DNA of 64,000 nt from Acidobacteriota bacterium (GCA_028874215.1 JAPPLF010000006.1:1-64000), one strand, 5' to 3'. Positions 39,406-48,870 are shown, numbered from the stretch's first letter. Numbers and translations are program-made. Notes: a model not told the origin generated them from the sequence alone.

Positions 39406-39505
39406 GGCCTTCGCGAAAAGGGCGATGTCCCAGGGTAGTTCTTCGGCGGTTCACTTGCAATTTCGCCCCCGCCGCGCGGCCTCGCTGCACTCCGCCCAGC
39501 GAATC

Positions 39506-42070
39506 TCAGTTCAAGTAGAAGAACTCATTGGTGTTCAGCAGAGTGAGGCAGAAGGACTGAAGGGCCCGCGCCTTGATCGCCGGGGTCGTCTCGGTCCCGG
39601 TCAGGTCATCGCGGATCTGCGCTTCCTGGACCCGAAGAAAGTCCAGCGCCGCTTCCAATTCCTCGGGGCTGGGTCCCCTGGCCAGTCCCATCCGGAAAGC
39701 GCCCCGGACCTGGTTGTCCCGTTCGTCGCCGGCCGTGCGCATCACTCTTTGCGCCAGGCGCCGCGCCTGCTCATGGGCGAAGTCTCCATTCAGAAACGTC
39801 AGGGCCTGGGGCCCGGTGGTGGAGACCCGGCGCTGCTCGCAACTGGAGGTGGTGTCGGGTGAATCCAGCAAATCCAGTTCGGGAACGGCCAGGGAGCGCT
39901 TGACGAAGATGTAGATGCTCCGCCGGCGGTTCTGCTCCGGATCGGGGTCTCCCCAGTTGAGTCCCGGCATCGACTGTCCGGCCAGGACCGAGTCGGGAAT
40001 TCGGGGAAACATGCTGGGACCGTGCATGAAGTGATTGAGACTGCCGCTGACGGCCAGCATCGAATCCCGGACGGCTTCGGCTTCCAGGCGACGGGGCTGC
40101 CACCGCCAGAGGAGGCGATTCTGGTGATCCGCGCCGGCGGCCTGCGGGTTCCAGTCGGACGATTGGGCGAAGGTGGAGGAGCCGACCAGCAGCCGGACCA
40201 GGTGCTTCACGCTCCAGCCGGAGTCGATGAATTCGGAGGCCAGCCAGTCCAGCAGCCGGGGGTGGCTGGGGGTGTCCCCCGCGACGCCGAAATCGTTCTC
40301 GGTGGCCACCAGGCCGTCGCCGAAGACCCACTGCCAGATCCGGTTCACCATGACCCGGGCCACCAGGGGATTTTCGGGGTGACTCATCCACCGGGCCAGC
40401 CAGCGCCGCCGTCCGCTGGTGTCGACGGTCGGCTCTACGGGTCCGAGCCGGGACAAGAGGTCCGGACGGCCCAGGATGGTGGGAACCAGGGGGTGAACCT
40501 CCTCCCCGGGCGTCCCCGGGTCGCCGCGCAGCAGAATCCGGGTGGCGGCAGGGTAAGGAGTGTCTTCATACCAGACGTAGGCCCGAGGAGGTTCGGCGGG
40601 GGTCTTCGCCTTCGCCCGGGCCATCTCCCGCTCCCATCGACTCAGGTTTCCGGCCTCTTCGGTGGTGGCTTCAGCCAGGATCTCCCGATCCATGCGTTCC
40701 TCGAACTTGCGGACCAGGGACTTCTGCTCGTCGGTCCGGTCCTCTTCCCGGGTCCGGAATGCCAGGACGGTTTCGGCGTGGTGCGCCCAGCTGAGATCCC
40801 GGTCGGAGTCCCCGCCGGAGAGCAGCCGATTCAATATCTTCCGGCTCAGTTTCTTCTTCTCCGCCTGCAGGTCCTCCATCTGAATCCTCAGATTCATGGA
40901 GGCCACCCGGTACCGTTCCAGTTCTTCCGGCGTGCCCACCATCCGGTCCAGATCGACGCGGGGTTTCAGGAGATTCTTGGGACGCTTGAGCGGTTCGAAA
41001 AAGGCGAGCGAGCGATAGTAGTCCTCCTGGCTGAAGGGTTCGAACTTGTGGTCATGGCAGCGGGCGCAACGCAGGGTCAGGCCGAGAAAGGTGCTGCTGG
41101 CGGTCCCCAGAACGTCGTCCAGTTGTTCGTAGCGGTCCAGGCGTTCCTCCGCCGGTTCGTCGTCCCAGGTCCCGAGACGCAAGAATGTCGTGGCGATCTG
41201 GGTTTCGGCGTCGGTGCCGTCGATTTCGTCTCCGGCCAACTGCTCGGTGAGGAAGCGATCGTAGGGCTTGTCCCGGTTGAAGGCGTCGATGACGTAGTCG
41301 CGATAACGCCACGCGTGCGGTTTGGTGCCGTCTCGCTCGTAGCCGTTGGATTCGGCATAACGCACCACGTCAAGCCAGTGCCGGGCCCAGCGTTCACCGT
41401 ACTGGGGTGCGCCCAGAAGTTCGTCCACCAGTCGGGTGTGGGCGGGATCGCCCGGACCCAGGGTCAGCCGGTCCGACTCCTCCAAAGACGGCGGCAAGCC
41501 GGTCAGGACCAGGGTCAGCCGCCGGATGAGGGTTCTGGAGTCCGCCAGGGCCGCGGGTTGGATGCCCTTCTCCTCCAACCGGCTCAGGATGAAGGCGTCG
41601 ACGGGCGTCCGGACCCAATCCCGATTCCTGACGGACGGGACGGGAGGTTTCCGGATCGGGCGGAATGACCAATGGGACGGGAGATGCGCCGCGGCCGGTT
41701 CCAAATCGGGTTGCTCCGGAAGCGGATCCCACGGAGCACCGGCATTGATCCAATCGGCCAGCAGCCGGACCTCCTCCGGTTCCAGCTTCTCCTCCCCCTG
41801 AGGCATGCTGTGGTCCGCGACCCGCTGGTAGAGAAGACTCCCGCCGGCATTCCCTTTCACCAGAGCCGGACCCTGGCTGCCTCCCTTTTCCATGGAGTAG
41901 ACGGTCCGCAGATCCAGGTCTCCCATCTGGAGGCTCTCGCCGTGGCATTGAAGGCAATACCGGTTCAGGAGGGGGCGGACCTGGGAGTCGAACCGGGGGG
42001 CCGGTTCGGAAGCGTGAACCAAGCCACAGGCGGCCGCGATGACAGCCAATGCCAGTCCACGCTTGATCAT
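39506..42070 (-). CDS. PSD1-family cytochrome c-like protein (DUF1549/DUF1553), copy 1
   Basis: This is an 854-residue exported protein with a signal peptide (GLALAVIAAACGLVHAS) and a cytochrome c site CLQCH near the N-terminus (PSCyt1 domain). The DUF1549 part contains RYAESNGYERDG and a second CARCHDHKFEP site, and a DUF1553 C-terminal part has NRIWQWVFGDGLV and FAHEQARRLAQRV. The family is large in Planctomycetes and Acidobacteria and always lacks a proven reaction; a haem-linked oxidoreductase acting on polysaccharides has been suggested. It pairs with the DUF1501 gene downstream. Confidence 0.88.
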   Translation of the reverse strand: MIKRGLALAVIAAACGLVHASEPAPRFDSQVRPLLNRYCLQCHGESLQMGDLDLRTVYSMEKGGSQGPALVKGNAGGSLLYQRVADHSMPQGEEKLEPEEVRLLADWINAGAPWDPLPEQPDLEPAAAHLPSHWSFRPIRKPPVPSVRNRDWVRTPVDAFILSRLEEKGIQPAALADSRTLIRRLTLVLTGLPPSLEESDRLTLGPGDPAHTRLVDELLGAPQYGERWARHWLDVVRYAESNGYERDGTKPHAWRYRDYVIDAFNRDKPYDRFLTEQLAGDEIDGTDAETQIATTFLRLGTWDDEPAEERLDRYEQLDDVLGTASSTFLGLTLRCARCHDHKFEPFSQEDYYRSLAFFEPLKRPKNLLKPRVDLDRMVGTPEELERYRVASMNLRIQMEDLQAEKKKLSRKILNRLLSGGDSDRDLSWAHHAETVLAFRTREEDRTDEQKSLVRKFEERMDREILAEATTEEAGNLSRWEREMARAKAKTPAEPPRAYVWYEDTPYPAATRILLRGDPGTPGEEVHPLVPTILGRPDLLSRLGPVEPTVDTSGRRRWLARWMSHPENPLVARVMVNRIWQWVFGDGLVATENDFGVAGDTPSHPRLLDWLASEFIDSGWSVKHLVRLLVGSSTFAQSSDWNPQAAGADHQNRLLWRWQPRRLEAEAVRDSMLAVSGSLNHFMHGPSMFPRIPDSVLAGQSMPGLNWGDPDPEQNRRRSIYIFVKRSLAVPELDLLDSPDTTSSCEQRRVSTTGPQALTFLNGDFAHEQARRLAQRVMRTAGDERDNQVRGAFRMGLARGPSPEELEAALDFLRVQEAQIRDDLTGTETTPAIKARALQSFCLTLLNTNEFFYLN

Positions 42071-42113
42071 GACGAATTCCGCTTGAGGGAGAACCCTCCG
42101 GGCGAAAATCCCG

Positions 42114-43562
42114 CTACGCCAGGATCTTCTCGGCCACCACGCCGGCGACGTCGGTCAGGCGGAAGTCGCGTCCGGTGTAGTGAAAGGTCAGCTTCTCGTG
42201 GTCCAGCCCCAGCAGGTGAAGAACGGTGGCATGGAAATCATGGATGTGCATCCGGTCCTCCACCGCGTGGTAGCCGATGTCGTCGGTGGCGCCATAGACG
42301 AATCCGGGCTTGACTCCGCCGCCGGCCATCCAGATGGAATAGCCGTAGGGGTTGTGGTCGCGGCCGTCTCCTCCCTGGGAGACCGGGGTGCGTCCGAACT
42401 CTCCGGCCCAGATCACCAGCGTCTCCTCCAGCATGCCCCTGGACTTCAGGTCCTTGAGCAAACCGGCGATGGGCAGGTCCACTTCCCGGGCGTTCTCGGT
42501 GTGCTTCTCGTAGAGTTGGGAATGCTGATCCCACTTGTAGCTGTGGGTGCACTGGATGAAGCGCACGCCCCGCTCGGCCAGGCGCCGCGCCAGCAGGCAT
42601 TGCCAGCCGAACTCGTGGGTTTCCTCCCGGTCGAGGCCGTAGAGCTTCCGGGTGGCCTCCGATTCTTTCTCGACTTCGAAGGCCTCGGGCGCCCTCATCT
42701 GCATTCGAAACGCCAGTTCGAAGGCCTGGATGCGGGCCTCCAGCTCGGCATCGTGCCGTCGAAGTTGAGCATGGCGCCGATTGATGTTCTGGAGCATGTC
42801 CAGCTCGTAGCGCTGCTGCTCCGGCGTGAAGCCGCGGTGAACCAGGTACTCGATGGGTTCTCCCCGAAAGTCCTTGACCTTGAGCCCCGAGTGACCGATG
42901 GCGGTGCCCTGGTAGGCCCCGGGCAGGAAGGCCGAACTCCAGTTCTTGGCGCCGCCGTGGGCCAACGCCGGCTTGATGGTGATGTAGCCGGGCAGGTTCT
43001 GGTTCTCCGTGCCCAGGCCGTACAGGGCCCAGGACCCGAGCGACGGGCGGGTGAAGGTGCTGGTGCCGGTGAAGGTCTGCAGCAGCGCGGCTCCATGGTC
43101 CACGCCTTCTCCCACCATGGACCGGATCACGCAGAGGTCGTCCACGCAGGTCCGGACGTGGGGAAAGAGGTCGCTCATGGGAATGCCGCTCTGGCCGGTT
43201 CGTTTGAAGTCCCAGAGCGGTTTCATCAGCGGTCCCGGAGGATCCTCGTCGAAGGCCAGGGGACGCTTGATGGGGAGCGGTTTCCCGTGATCCCGGTAGA
43301 GCCGGGGCTTGGGATCCAGGATGTCGACGCTGGAGGGTCCGCCGTGCATGAACAGGAAGATGACCTGCCGGGCCCGCGGCTCGAAATGCGGCTTCCGGAC
43401 GGCCAGCGGGTTGGCCTCTGCGGATGCGGCGGCGAGCCGGTCCGCCTCGGACAGGAGTCCTGCCAGTCCCAGAACTCCGAAGCCGCAGGCCGTGTCTCTC
43501 AGCATGGAGCGCCGCGTCAACAGCGGGGGCCGCTGCAAATTCTTCCATGGATTCTCGATCAT
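42114..43562 (-). CDS. DUF1501 protein (Tat-exported, sulfatase-like fold), copy 2
   Basis: This is a 482-residue paralogue of the protein at 37912, with a twin-arginine-like signal (RRSMLRDTACGFG), FMHGGPSSVDILDPKPR and WAGEFGRTPVSQ. The start is placed at the ATG at 43562 because GAGGTGA precedes it; a TTG 24 bases upstream is less likely. It is 43 bases upstream of PSD1 copy 1 and downstream of PSD1 copy 2, so the four genes form two head-to-tail pairs. Which PSD1 partners it is open, but order within the pairs suggests copy 2. Confidence 0.88.
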   Translation of the reverse strand: MIENPWKNLQRPPLLTRRSMLRDTACGFGVLGLAGLLSEADRLAAASAEANPLAVRKPHFEPRARQVIFLFMHGGPSSVDILDPKPRLYRDHGKPLPIKRPLAFDEDPPGPLMKPLWDFKRTGQSGIPMSDLFPHVRTCVDDLCVIRSMVGEGVDHGAALLQTFTGTSTFTRPSLGSWALYGLGTENQNLPGYITIKPALAHGGAKNWSSAFLPGAYQGTAIGHSGLKVKDFRGEPIEYLVHRGFTPEQQRYELDMLQNINRRHAQLRRHDAELEARIQAFELAFRMQMRAPEAFEVEKESEATRKLYGLDREETHEFGWQCLLARRLAERGVRFIQCTHSYKWDQHSQLYEKHTENAREVDLPIAGLLKDLKSRGMLEETLVIWAGEFGRTPVSQGGDGRDHNPYGYSIWMAGGGVKPGFVYGATDDIGYHAVEDRMHIHDFHATVLHLLGLDHEKLTFHYTGRDFRLTDVAGVVAEKILA

Positions 43563-43673
43563 GAGATCACCTCGAGTATGGTTCAATCCCGTAGCAAGCC
43601 CGATCCTGGTTCCGGATCCGGGACTTGCGTCGCGTCGAGCGGGTCTGTCCCGATCTTGCCGCCGAATTCTGAT

Positions 43674-46472
43674 CTAGTCAACATACATGAAGTCGTTGGA
43701 CGCCATCAAAATCCGGCAGAAGCTGCCCCAGGCATCCAGACCGGGCGCCTTCGCCCCTTCGAATTTCCCCGTGAAGTCACCAAGGTAGGCCAGCGCAGCT
43801 TGCCGCTCTTCCACCTCCGGTATCCGGTTCAGGGTGATGAGGTAGGCCCGGTCGATCCGCTCGGCCGGACCGGCGTCCTCCTTTTCCAGCCGGGCCGCCA
43901 GATTCCGGGCCCGGTCGGCCACGAACTCGCTGTTCATCATGAACAGGGCCTGGGGGGCGACGTTGGTGTGCGCCCGTTTGCCCATGCTGGTGGTGGCGTC
44001 GCCGAAGTCGAACAGGTTCAGGAGCGTCGGGAGATTGGCGCGCCGGAGGGGGAGATAGACCATCCTCCTGCGGACCGTCTCCGGATTCAAACTCAGGCGG
44101 TCGTTGCTGTTCTCGGTGTCGGTGCCGAACCCGGACTGCAGGGTTCCGCCCATGGTCAGGTCCAGGGAACCGTCCATGGACAGCAGACCGTCCCGGATCT
44201 CCTCGACCTCGAGGCGCCGCCGTTCGAAGCGGGACAGAAGCTGGTTCTGCGGGTCCCGCAAATTCTTCTCCGGGGTGGTCCCGCTACCCATTCGGTAGGT
44301 GGCCGAAGTCATGATCAGACGGTGCATCTTCTTGATGGACCAACCCTCTTGGACGAAGCGGCGAGCCAGGTAGTCCAGCAGTTGAGGATGGGTCGGAGGA
44401 GTGCCCAATTTCCCGAAGTTATTGGGTGTTCGCACCAGTCCCTGTCCGAAGTGCCATTGCCAGATGCGATTGACCATCACCCGGGCCGTCAGTGGATGGT
44501 CCGGACCGGTCAACCAGCGGGCCAGCTCCATGCGGCCGCTGCCCTTGGAAATCGGATCCTGGTCCGCCCCCGCCAGAATCTGGGGGAAGCGCTTGGGCGC
44601 TTCCTCGCCCAGGTTGTTGTAGTCCCCCCGGACGAAGACCCGTTGCCGGACCGGATCTCCGTCCTCCACGGCGCAGGCCATGGCCGGCTCGGAAGGCAAG
44701 GTCTCTTCCAAGTGCTTCAGTTCCTGTCGGTAGAGTTCCAGACGCCGGTTGGATTCTTGGGAAAAGACCTTTTCCTGGGCCTTCTCCCCCAGGAAGAACG
44801 GTCCTTTGCCGGCGAAGTAGACTTCGTGGAAAAAGCGGTCCTCCCCCGGCTCGAATTTGGGCCTTGGCGGCGGAGGCATGTTCATTTCCTTGAGCATGCG
44901 GCGGACCCGCTCCCGCCACTTCCGGAGGGTTTCGTTCCATTCCTCCAGGCGCTCGTGGAACCGTTTCTGGTAAGCGGCCGCCGTCTGCGACCGGTTCGCA
45001 TCGGAAGCCTGGCGCCACTCGTCCATATGAGGTCTTCGGACCTCGCGCGGCCGGAGGTAATCGATCCACTTCCGCAATATGGGAGCCTGCAAATCGTGGT
45101 CCGCCGCCAGCGCTTCGGCCTGCTCGTCTCCGCCGGCATTGCCGGCAACCAGCATGTAGTCGGCCAACCGGGGACTCAGCTTGGACACGTAGGCTTGTAG
45201 TTCCCGGTCCACGACGTCTTCGATCTCGAACTTCTTGTTGCCGATCGACTCCTTGTGGTCCTTGTACGCCTGGTACTCGTGCGCAGGGACCAGCGGCGTG
45301 AACAGGAGCTTGGAAACGGTCCTTCCCATGGCCGTAAAGCTGCGGGTGCTGGCGAACATGCCGAGCAGGGAGTAGTAGTCCTTGGTGGGAATGGGATCGA
45401 ATTTGTGGTCGTGGCAGCGGGCGCAGGTCACGGTGAGCCCCAGGAAACCCTTGGAGACCACGTCCAACTGCTCGTCCCAGACGTCGTAGAGCATCCGCTG
45501 CTTGTCCTGCTGCGCCAGCGCCTTGGGGCCCAAGGCCAGGAATCCGGTGGCGACGATCCCGCGGCGCCGCTTCTCGACGGGCGCGCCGGCGTGGAGCAGG
45601 TCGCCGGCCAACTGCTCCGTGATGAATTCGTCGTAGGGCAGGTCGTCGTTGAACGCCTGAACCACGTAGTCGCGGTAACGCCACGCGTAGGGGTAGCGGT
45701 GATCCTCGTCGTTGCCGGTGGAGTCGGCGTACCGGGCCACGTCGAGCCAATGCCGCCCCCAGCGTTCGCCGTACCGGGGAGAAGCCAGCATCCGGTCCAC
45801 CATCTTCTCGAAAGCGCGGGGCGATTCGTCACTCAGAAAATCGGCGATTTGTTTCTCATTGGGAGGCAGCCCGGTGAGGTCGTAGCTGGCTCTCCTCAAC
45901 AGTGCGAGCCGGGAAGCCGGAGCGGACGGACGCAGGTTCGCCGCCTCCAGCCGGGCCAGCACGAAACGATCCAGCGGGGACCGGACCCAGTCCACATCGT
46001 TCACCTGGGGAGGTTTTGGATCCTCGATCCTCTGAAAAGCCCAGAAGTTCCGCTCGGCCGCCGTGAATCGGCCGCCCCCTTCGGCTCCAACCGGCGGTCT
46101 GTCCGCAACGGGGGCTCCCGGCCAGTGAGCTCCGGTCCTGACCCAGTCCGCCAGGGCGGCGATCTCATCCTGGGGCAGCATCCCGCCGGGAGGCATCTTG
46201 ATTCGCTCCTGGTACCGGATGACTTCCAGGATCCGGCTTTCGGACGGCGCCTCGCTGGAAACCACGGGGCCGTTCTGGCCGCCCTTCGCGAATCCCTCGG
46301 CGCTGGACAGATCCAGTCCGCCGGTCTTGAGGCCGGAGTTGTGGCAGGCTTGACACTTGTTGGCCAGAACCGGACGGACCCGCTTCTCGAAGTACTCCGC
46401 CGCCGCATCCTGACCCGGCAGAGTAGATGTGGAAACCGTGAAACCAAGAAGAAGAAACAGAAATGCACGCAT
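43674..46472 (-). CDS. PSD1-family cytochrome c-like protein (DUF1549/DUF1553), copy 2
   Basis: This is a 932-residue exported protein with signal MRAFLFLLLGFTVSTS and PSCyt1 motif KCQACHNSG. The DUF1549 part shows RYADSTGNDEDHRYPY and a second CARCHDHKFDP haem site, and the DUF1553 end has NRIWQWHFGQGLV. It is the first gene of the four-gene minus-strand set. It is longer than copy 1 by a charged coiled-coil insertion in the middle (around 480-640). The ATG at 46472 is used; a TTG at 46496 also exists. A TATACT at 46487-46492 could be its -10 box, but that would place the transcription start close to the ATG. Confidence 0.87.
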   Translation of the reverse strand: MRAFLFLLLGFTVSTSTLPGQDAAAEYFEKRVRPVLANKCQACHNSGLKTGGLDLSSAEGFAKGGQNGPVVSSEAPSESRILEVIRYQERIKMPPGGMLPQDEIAALADWVRTGAHWPGAPVADRPPVGAEGGGRFTAAERNFWAFQRIEDPKPPQVNDVDWVRSPLDRFVLARLEAANLRPSAPASRLALLRRASYDLTGLPPNEKQIADFLSDESPRAFEKMVDRMLASPRYGERWGRHWLDVARYADSTGNDEDHRYPYAWRYRDYVVQAFNDDLPYDEFITEQLAGDLLHAGAPVEKRRRGIVATGFLALGPKALAQQDKQRMLYDVWDEQLDVVSKGFLGLTVTCARCHDHKFDPIPTKDYYSLLGMFASTRSFTAMGRTVSKLLFTPLVPAHEYQAYKDHKESIGNKKFEIEDVVDRELQAYVSKLSPRLADYMLVAGNAGGDEQAEALAADHDLQAPILRKWIDYLRPREVRRPHMDEWRQASDANRSQTAAAYQKRFHERLEEWNETLRKWRERVRRMLKEMNMPPPPRPKFEPGEDRFFHEVYFAGKGPFFLGEKAQEKVFSQESNRRLELYRQELKHLEETLPSEPAMACAVEDGDPVRQRVFVRGDYNNLGEEAPKRFPQILAGADQDPISKGSGRMELARWLTGPDHPLTARVMVNRIWQWHFGQGLVRTPNNFGKLGTPPTHPQLLDYLARRFVQEGWSIKKMHRLIMTSATYRMGSGTTPEKNLRDPQNQLLSRFERRRLEVEEIRDGLLSMDGSLDLTMGGTLQSGFGTDTENSNDRLSLNPETVRRRMVYLPLRRANLPTLLNLFDFGDATTSMGKRAHTNVAPQALFMMNSEFVADRARNLAARLEKEDAGPAERIDRAYLITLNRIPEVEERQAALAYLGDFTGKFEGAKAPGLDAWGSFCRILMASNDFMYVD

Positions 46473-46552
46473 GACAGTTGGCGGAAAGTATACCAAAAGC
46501 CGTAGGTTCCGTTGCTCCCGAAAATGCCGCAGGTTGGTAGACTCAGGCGTCG

Positions 46553-47611
46553 ATGAGGCGTGATCTCGGAATTGGAATCACCGGCTCGGGATTCATGGGA
46601 CGGACTCATGCCGAGGCGGTGAGCGCCGTGCCCGGGTTCAGGCTGGTTGCGGTGACCAGCGGCGGCCGTGCGCAAGGTCTGGCCGAACGGTTCGGAGCCG
46701 ATCTGGAGCCGGATGTGCAACGCCTGGTTCGGCGTGCCGACGTGGACGCCGTCATTGTCACGACTCCCCACCATGTCCACGTCCATGACGCCGTGGCCTG
46801 CATCTCCGCGGGAAAGCACGTGCTGGTGGAGAAACCCCTGGCCACCACCGTGTCCGACTGCGACCGCATGATCGCTGCGGCGCGACGGCGTTCCGTGACC
46901 TTGGCCGTGGGCTACCATCAACGGTTTCGCAGGAACAACGTGGAGGCCCGGAGGCTGATTCGGGAGGGGGCCATCGGCCGGATCCTGACCGTCCAGGCGA
47001 CCATGTTGACCGAGGCCTCTCTCCGGGACGGCGGAGGATGGGAATGGTGGGACGATCCTGCCAGCCTGGGCCACGTGCTGAACTCGGCGCCGCACGGCAT
47101 CGACCTGCTCCGCTGGTGCATGGGGACGGAAGTCGCCGCCGTGAGCGCCCTTTCCCGCGGTTTTCTGACCCGGGCCCCGGTGGAGAACACGACGCTGGCG
47201 CTGCTCGGTTTCCACAACGGCGCCCTGCTCAGCCTCTACTCCACCAACCTGATGCCGGACCCGGGATTTCCCGGAGAATCCTTTCGCCTCAGGATCATGG
47301 GCTCGGAGGGACTGATGGACCTGGATCCCTTCGGGGACCTGAAACTGGCGGCCGGCGGAACCTGGCGCACCGTCTCCACCCAGCCCGCGGCCCGGTTCAT
47401 TGCCGCCGAGGTGCCCCTCAGCCCGGCGCGCCTCAGAGCGTACGAGCGCCAACTCCGGGCCTTTGGCGACGCCATCGAAGGCAGGTCCAGCCGGATCGGA
47501 TCGGGTCGGGACGGGCGCGCCGGCGTGGCGGCCGTCACCGCCATGTTGGAGGCGTCACGAGCCGGGACCGTGATCCACCTTCCGGACCGCAGCGCCGGCA
47601 GCAAATCCTGA
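46553..47611 (+). CDS. Gfo/Idh/MocA-family oxidoreductase
   Basis: This is a cytoplasmic NAD(P)-dependent oxidoreductase of 352 residues. It has GITGSGFMGRTHAEA at the N-terminus (GxGxxG), VIVTTPHHVH, the EKPLATT motif with the catalytic lysine, and NSAPHGIDLLRW supplying the His. The family acts on sugars, inositols and related polyols. It is divergent from PSD1 copy 2 with 80 bases between, and a TAGACT box ends nine bases before the ATG. The next gene, exodeoxyribonuclease III, is 69 bases away and unrelated in function. Confidence 0.85.
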   Translation: MRRDLGIGITGSGFMGRTHAEAVSAVPGFRLVAVTSGGRAQGLAERFGADLEPDVQRLVRRADVDAVIVTTPHHVHVHDAVACISAGKHVLVEKPLATTVSDCDRMIAAARRRSVTLAVGYHQRFRRNNVEARRLIREGAIGRILTVQATMLTEASLRDGGGWEWWDDPASLGHVLNSAPHGIDLLRWCMGTEVAAVSALSRGFLTRAPVENTTLALLGFHNGALLSLYSTNLMPDPGFPGESFRLRIMGSEGLMDLDPFGDLKLAAGGTWRTVSTQPAARFIAAEVPLSPARLRAYERQLRAFGDAIEGRSSRIGSGRDGRAGVAAVTAMLEASRAGTVIHLPDRSAGSKS

Positions 47612-47680
47612 CCTCCATTCCTGATTCCGGGTTCGGCATTCCCACCGGTTGCGGTATACACTGGCCGCCGGGCTGCAGGC

Positions 47681-48685
47681 ATGAGGATCGCCACCTGGAA
47701 CATCAACGGGCTTCGGGCCCGACTCGACTACGTTTTTCACTGGCTCGATTCCCGCCGTCCCGACCTCGTGGGACTGCAGGAGTTGAAGATGCACGAGGAC
47801 CTCTTCCCTCATGCCGAGTTCCGGGCGCGGGGCTACCGGGCGGCGGTCCATGCGTCCAAGGCCTGGAACGGCGTGTCCATCCTGAGCCGGGAACCAGCCA
47901 CCATTCTTCAGTCGGGGCTGCCGGGGCAGGAGCACCTGGGCACCCGCCTGGTGAGTGCCCGCGTGACCGGCGTGACCTTCATCACCGTCTACTGTCCAAA
48001 CGGAAAGCACGTGGGGCACGACGACTTCCCCAGAAAACTCTTCTGGTTCGATGCGCTCCTGTCCTACCTGGAGGAGCGGCACCAGGTTTCCGAGTCCCTG
48101 GTCCTGTGCGGCGACTTCAACATCTGTCCCACTCCGCTGGACACCTGGAACGAAGAGGAGCTCGGAGGGAAGATCTTCCACACCGACGAGGAAAGAACCC
48201 GGTTCCGGCGATTGCTGGACTGGGGACTGGTGGATCTTTACCGGGAGCGCTTCCCGCAGGAACGGAAATTCTCCTGGTGGGATTACCGGTACGGAGCCTT
48301 CCACCGGAACCGGGGGCTCCGAATCGATTTCCTCCTGTCGACCCCGGCGCTGGCCAAACGGCTGCGACGGGTTGAGATCGACCGCGACTACCGGAAGAAG
48401 AAAGAGGGCATGACCGCCTCGGACCATTGCCCGGTCGTCGCCGACCTTGGAGCGGCGGTTTCCTTGCCGCCGATTCTTTGGGCATCGGCGAACGAGGGGA
48501 ACCGGGCGATTAGGAAATCGCCCTTCCGAACAGGGGAGCGGCGGTTTCCCAGCCGCCGATTCTTTGGGCATCGGCGAACGAGGGGAACCGGGCGATTAGG
48601 AAATCGCCCTTCCGAACAGGGGAGCGGCGGTTTCCCAACCGCCGATTCTTTGGGCATCGGCGAACGAAGGGGGCCGGGCGATTAG
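47681..48685 (+). CDS. xth: exodeoxyribonuclease III with repeat-encoded tail
   Basis: This is an AP endonuclease/exonuclease of base excision repair. All family motifs are present: NINGLRAR, the metal-binding Glu in LQELKMHEDL, YCPNGK, GDFNICPTPLD, LRIDFLL and SDHCPVVADL, which normally is the last segment. The core ends near residue 256. The frame then runs on through the 86-bp repeats for about 78 more residues with an arginine- and glycine-rich, low-complexity sequence, so the ancestral stop appears to have been lost or replaced when the repeat array was inserted. The tail is probably dispensable, if translated. Confidence 0.88.
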   Translation: MRIATWNINGLRARLDYVFHWLDSRRPDLVGLQELKMHEDLFPHAEFRARGYRAAVHASKAWNGVSILSREPATILQSGLPGQEHLGTRLVSARVTGVTFITVYCPNGKHVGHDDFPRKLFWFDALLSYLEERHQVSESLVLCGDFNICPTPLDTWNEEELGGKIFHTDEERTRFRRLLDWGLVDLYRERFPQERKFSWWDYRYGAFHRNRGLRIDFLLSTPALAKRLRRVEIDRDYRKKKEGMTASDHCPVVADLGAAVSLPPILWASANEGNRAIRKSPFRTGERRFPSRRFFGHRRTRGTGRLGNRPSEQGSGGFPTADSLGIGERRGPGD

Positions 48686-48870
48686 GAAATCGCCCTTCCG
48701 AACAGGGGAGCGGCGGTTTCCCAGCCGCCGATTCTTCGGGCATCGGCGAACGAGGGGGACCGGGCGATTAGGAAATCGCCCTTCCGAACACCGGAGCGGC
48801 GGTTTCCCAACCGCCGATTCTTCGGGCGTCGGCGAACGAGGGGAACCGGGCGACTGGAAATCGCCCTTCC
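48449..48870. repeat. five-copy 86-bp tandem repeat with paired hairpins
   Basis: GGAGCGGCGG starts at 48449, 48535, 48621, 48707 and 48793, a constant period of 86 bases; the last unit is a little shorter. Each unit has hairpin A (CGGCGGTTTCCCARCCGCCG type, first at 48453-48472) and hairpin B (GGGCGATTAGGAAATCGCCC at 48504-48523, 48590, 48676 and 48762; degenerate at 48848). Between them is CGCCGAT with a nine-base gap then ATCGGCG. The array lies between the convergent xth and phosphotriesterase-like genes and runs into the 3' end of xth. The same modules occur at 5784-5910. Confidence 0.92.

Noticed and set aside
42180-45200. 1006-codon open frame on the plus strand
   Set aside because: It lies antisense to the DUF1501 and PSD1 genes, which have signal peptides and clear family motifs. 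GC-rich codon bias leaves long stop-free antisense frames, and the translation shows no domains.
46487-46492. TATACT as a certain promoter of the PSD1 gene
   Set aside because: The -35 is not recognisable, and the implied transcription start would lie only about eight bases from the ATG, so it is mentioned only in the gene entry.
48449-48870. CRISPR array
   Set aside because: The 86-base units are repeated almost whole, with no unique spacers between short repeats, and no cas genes are near.
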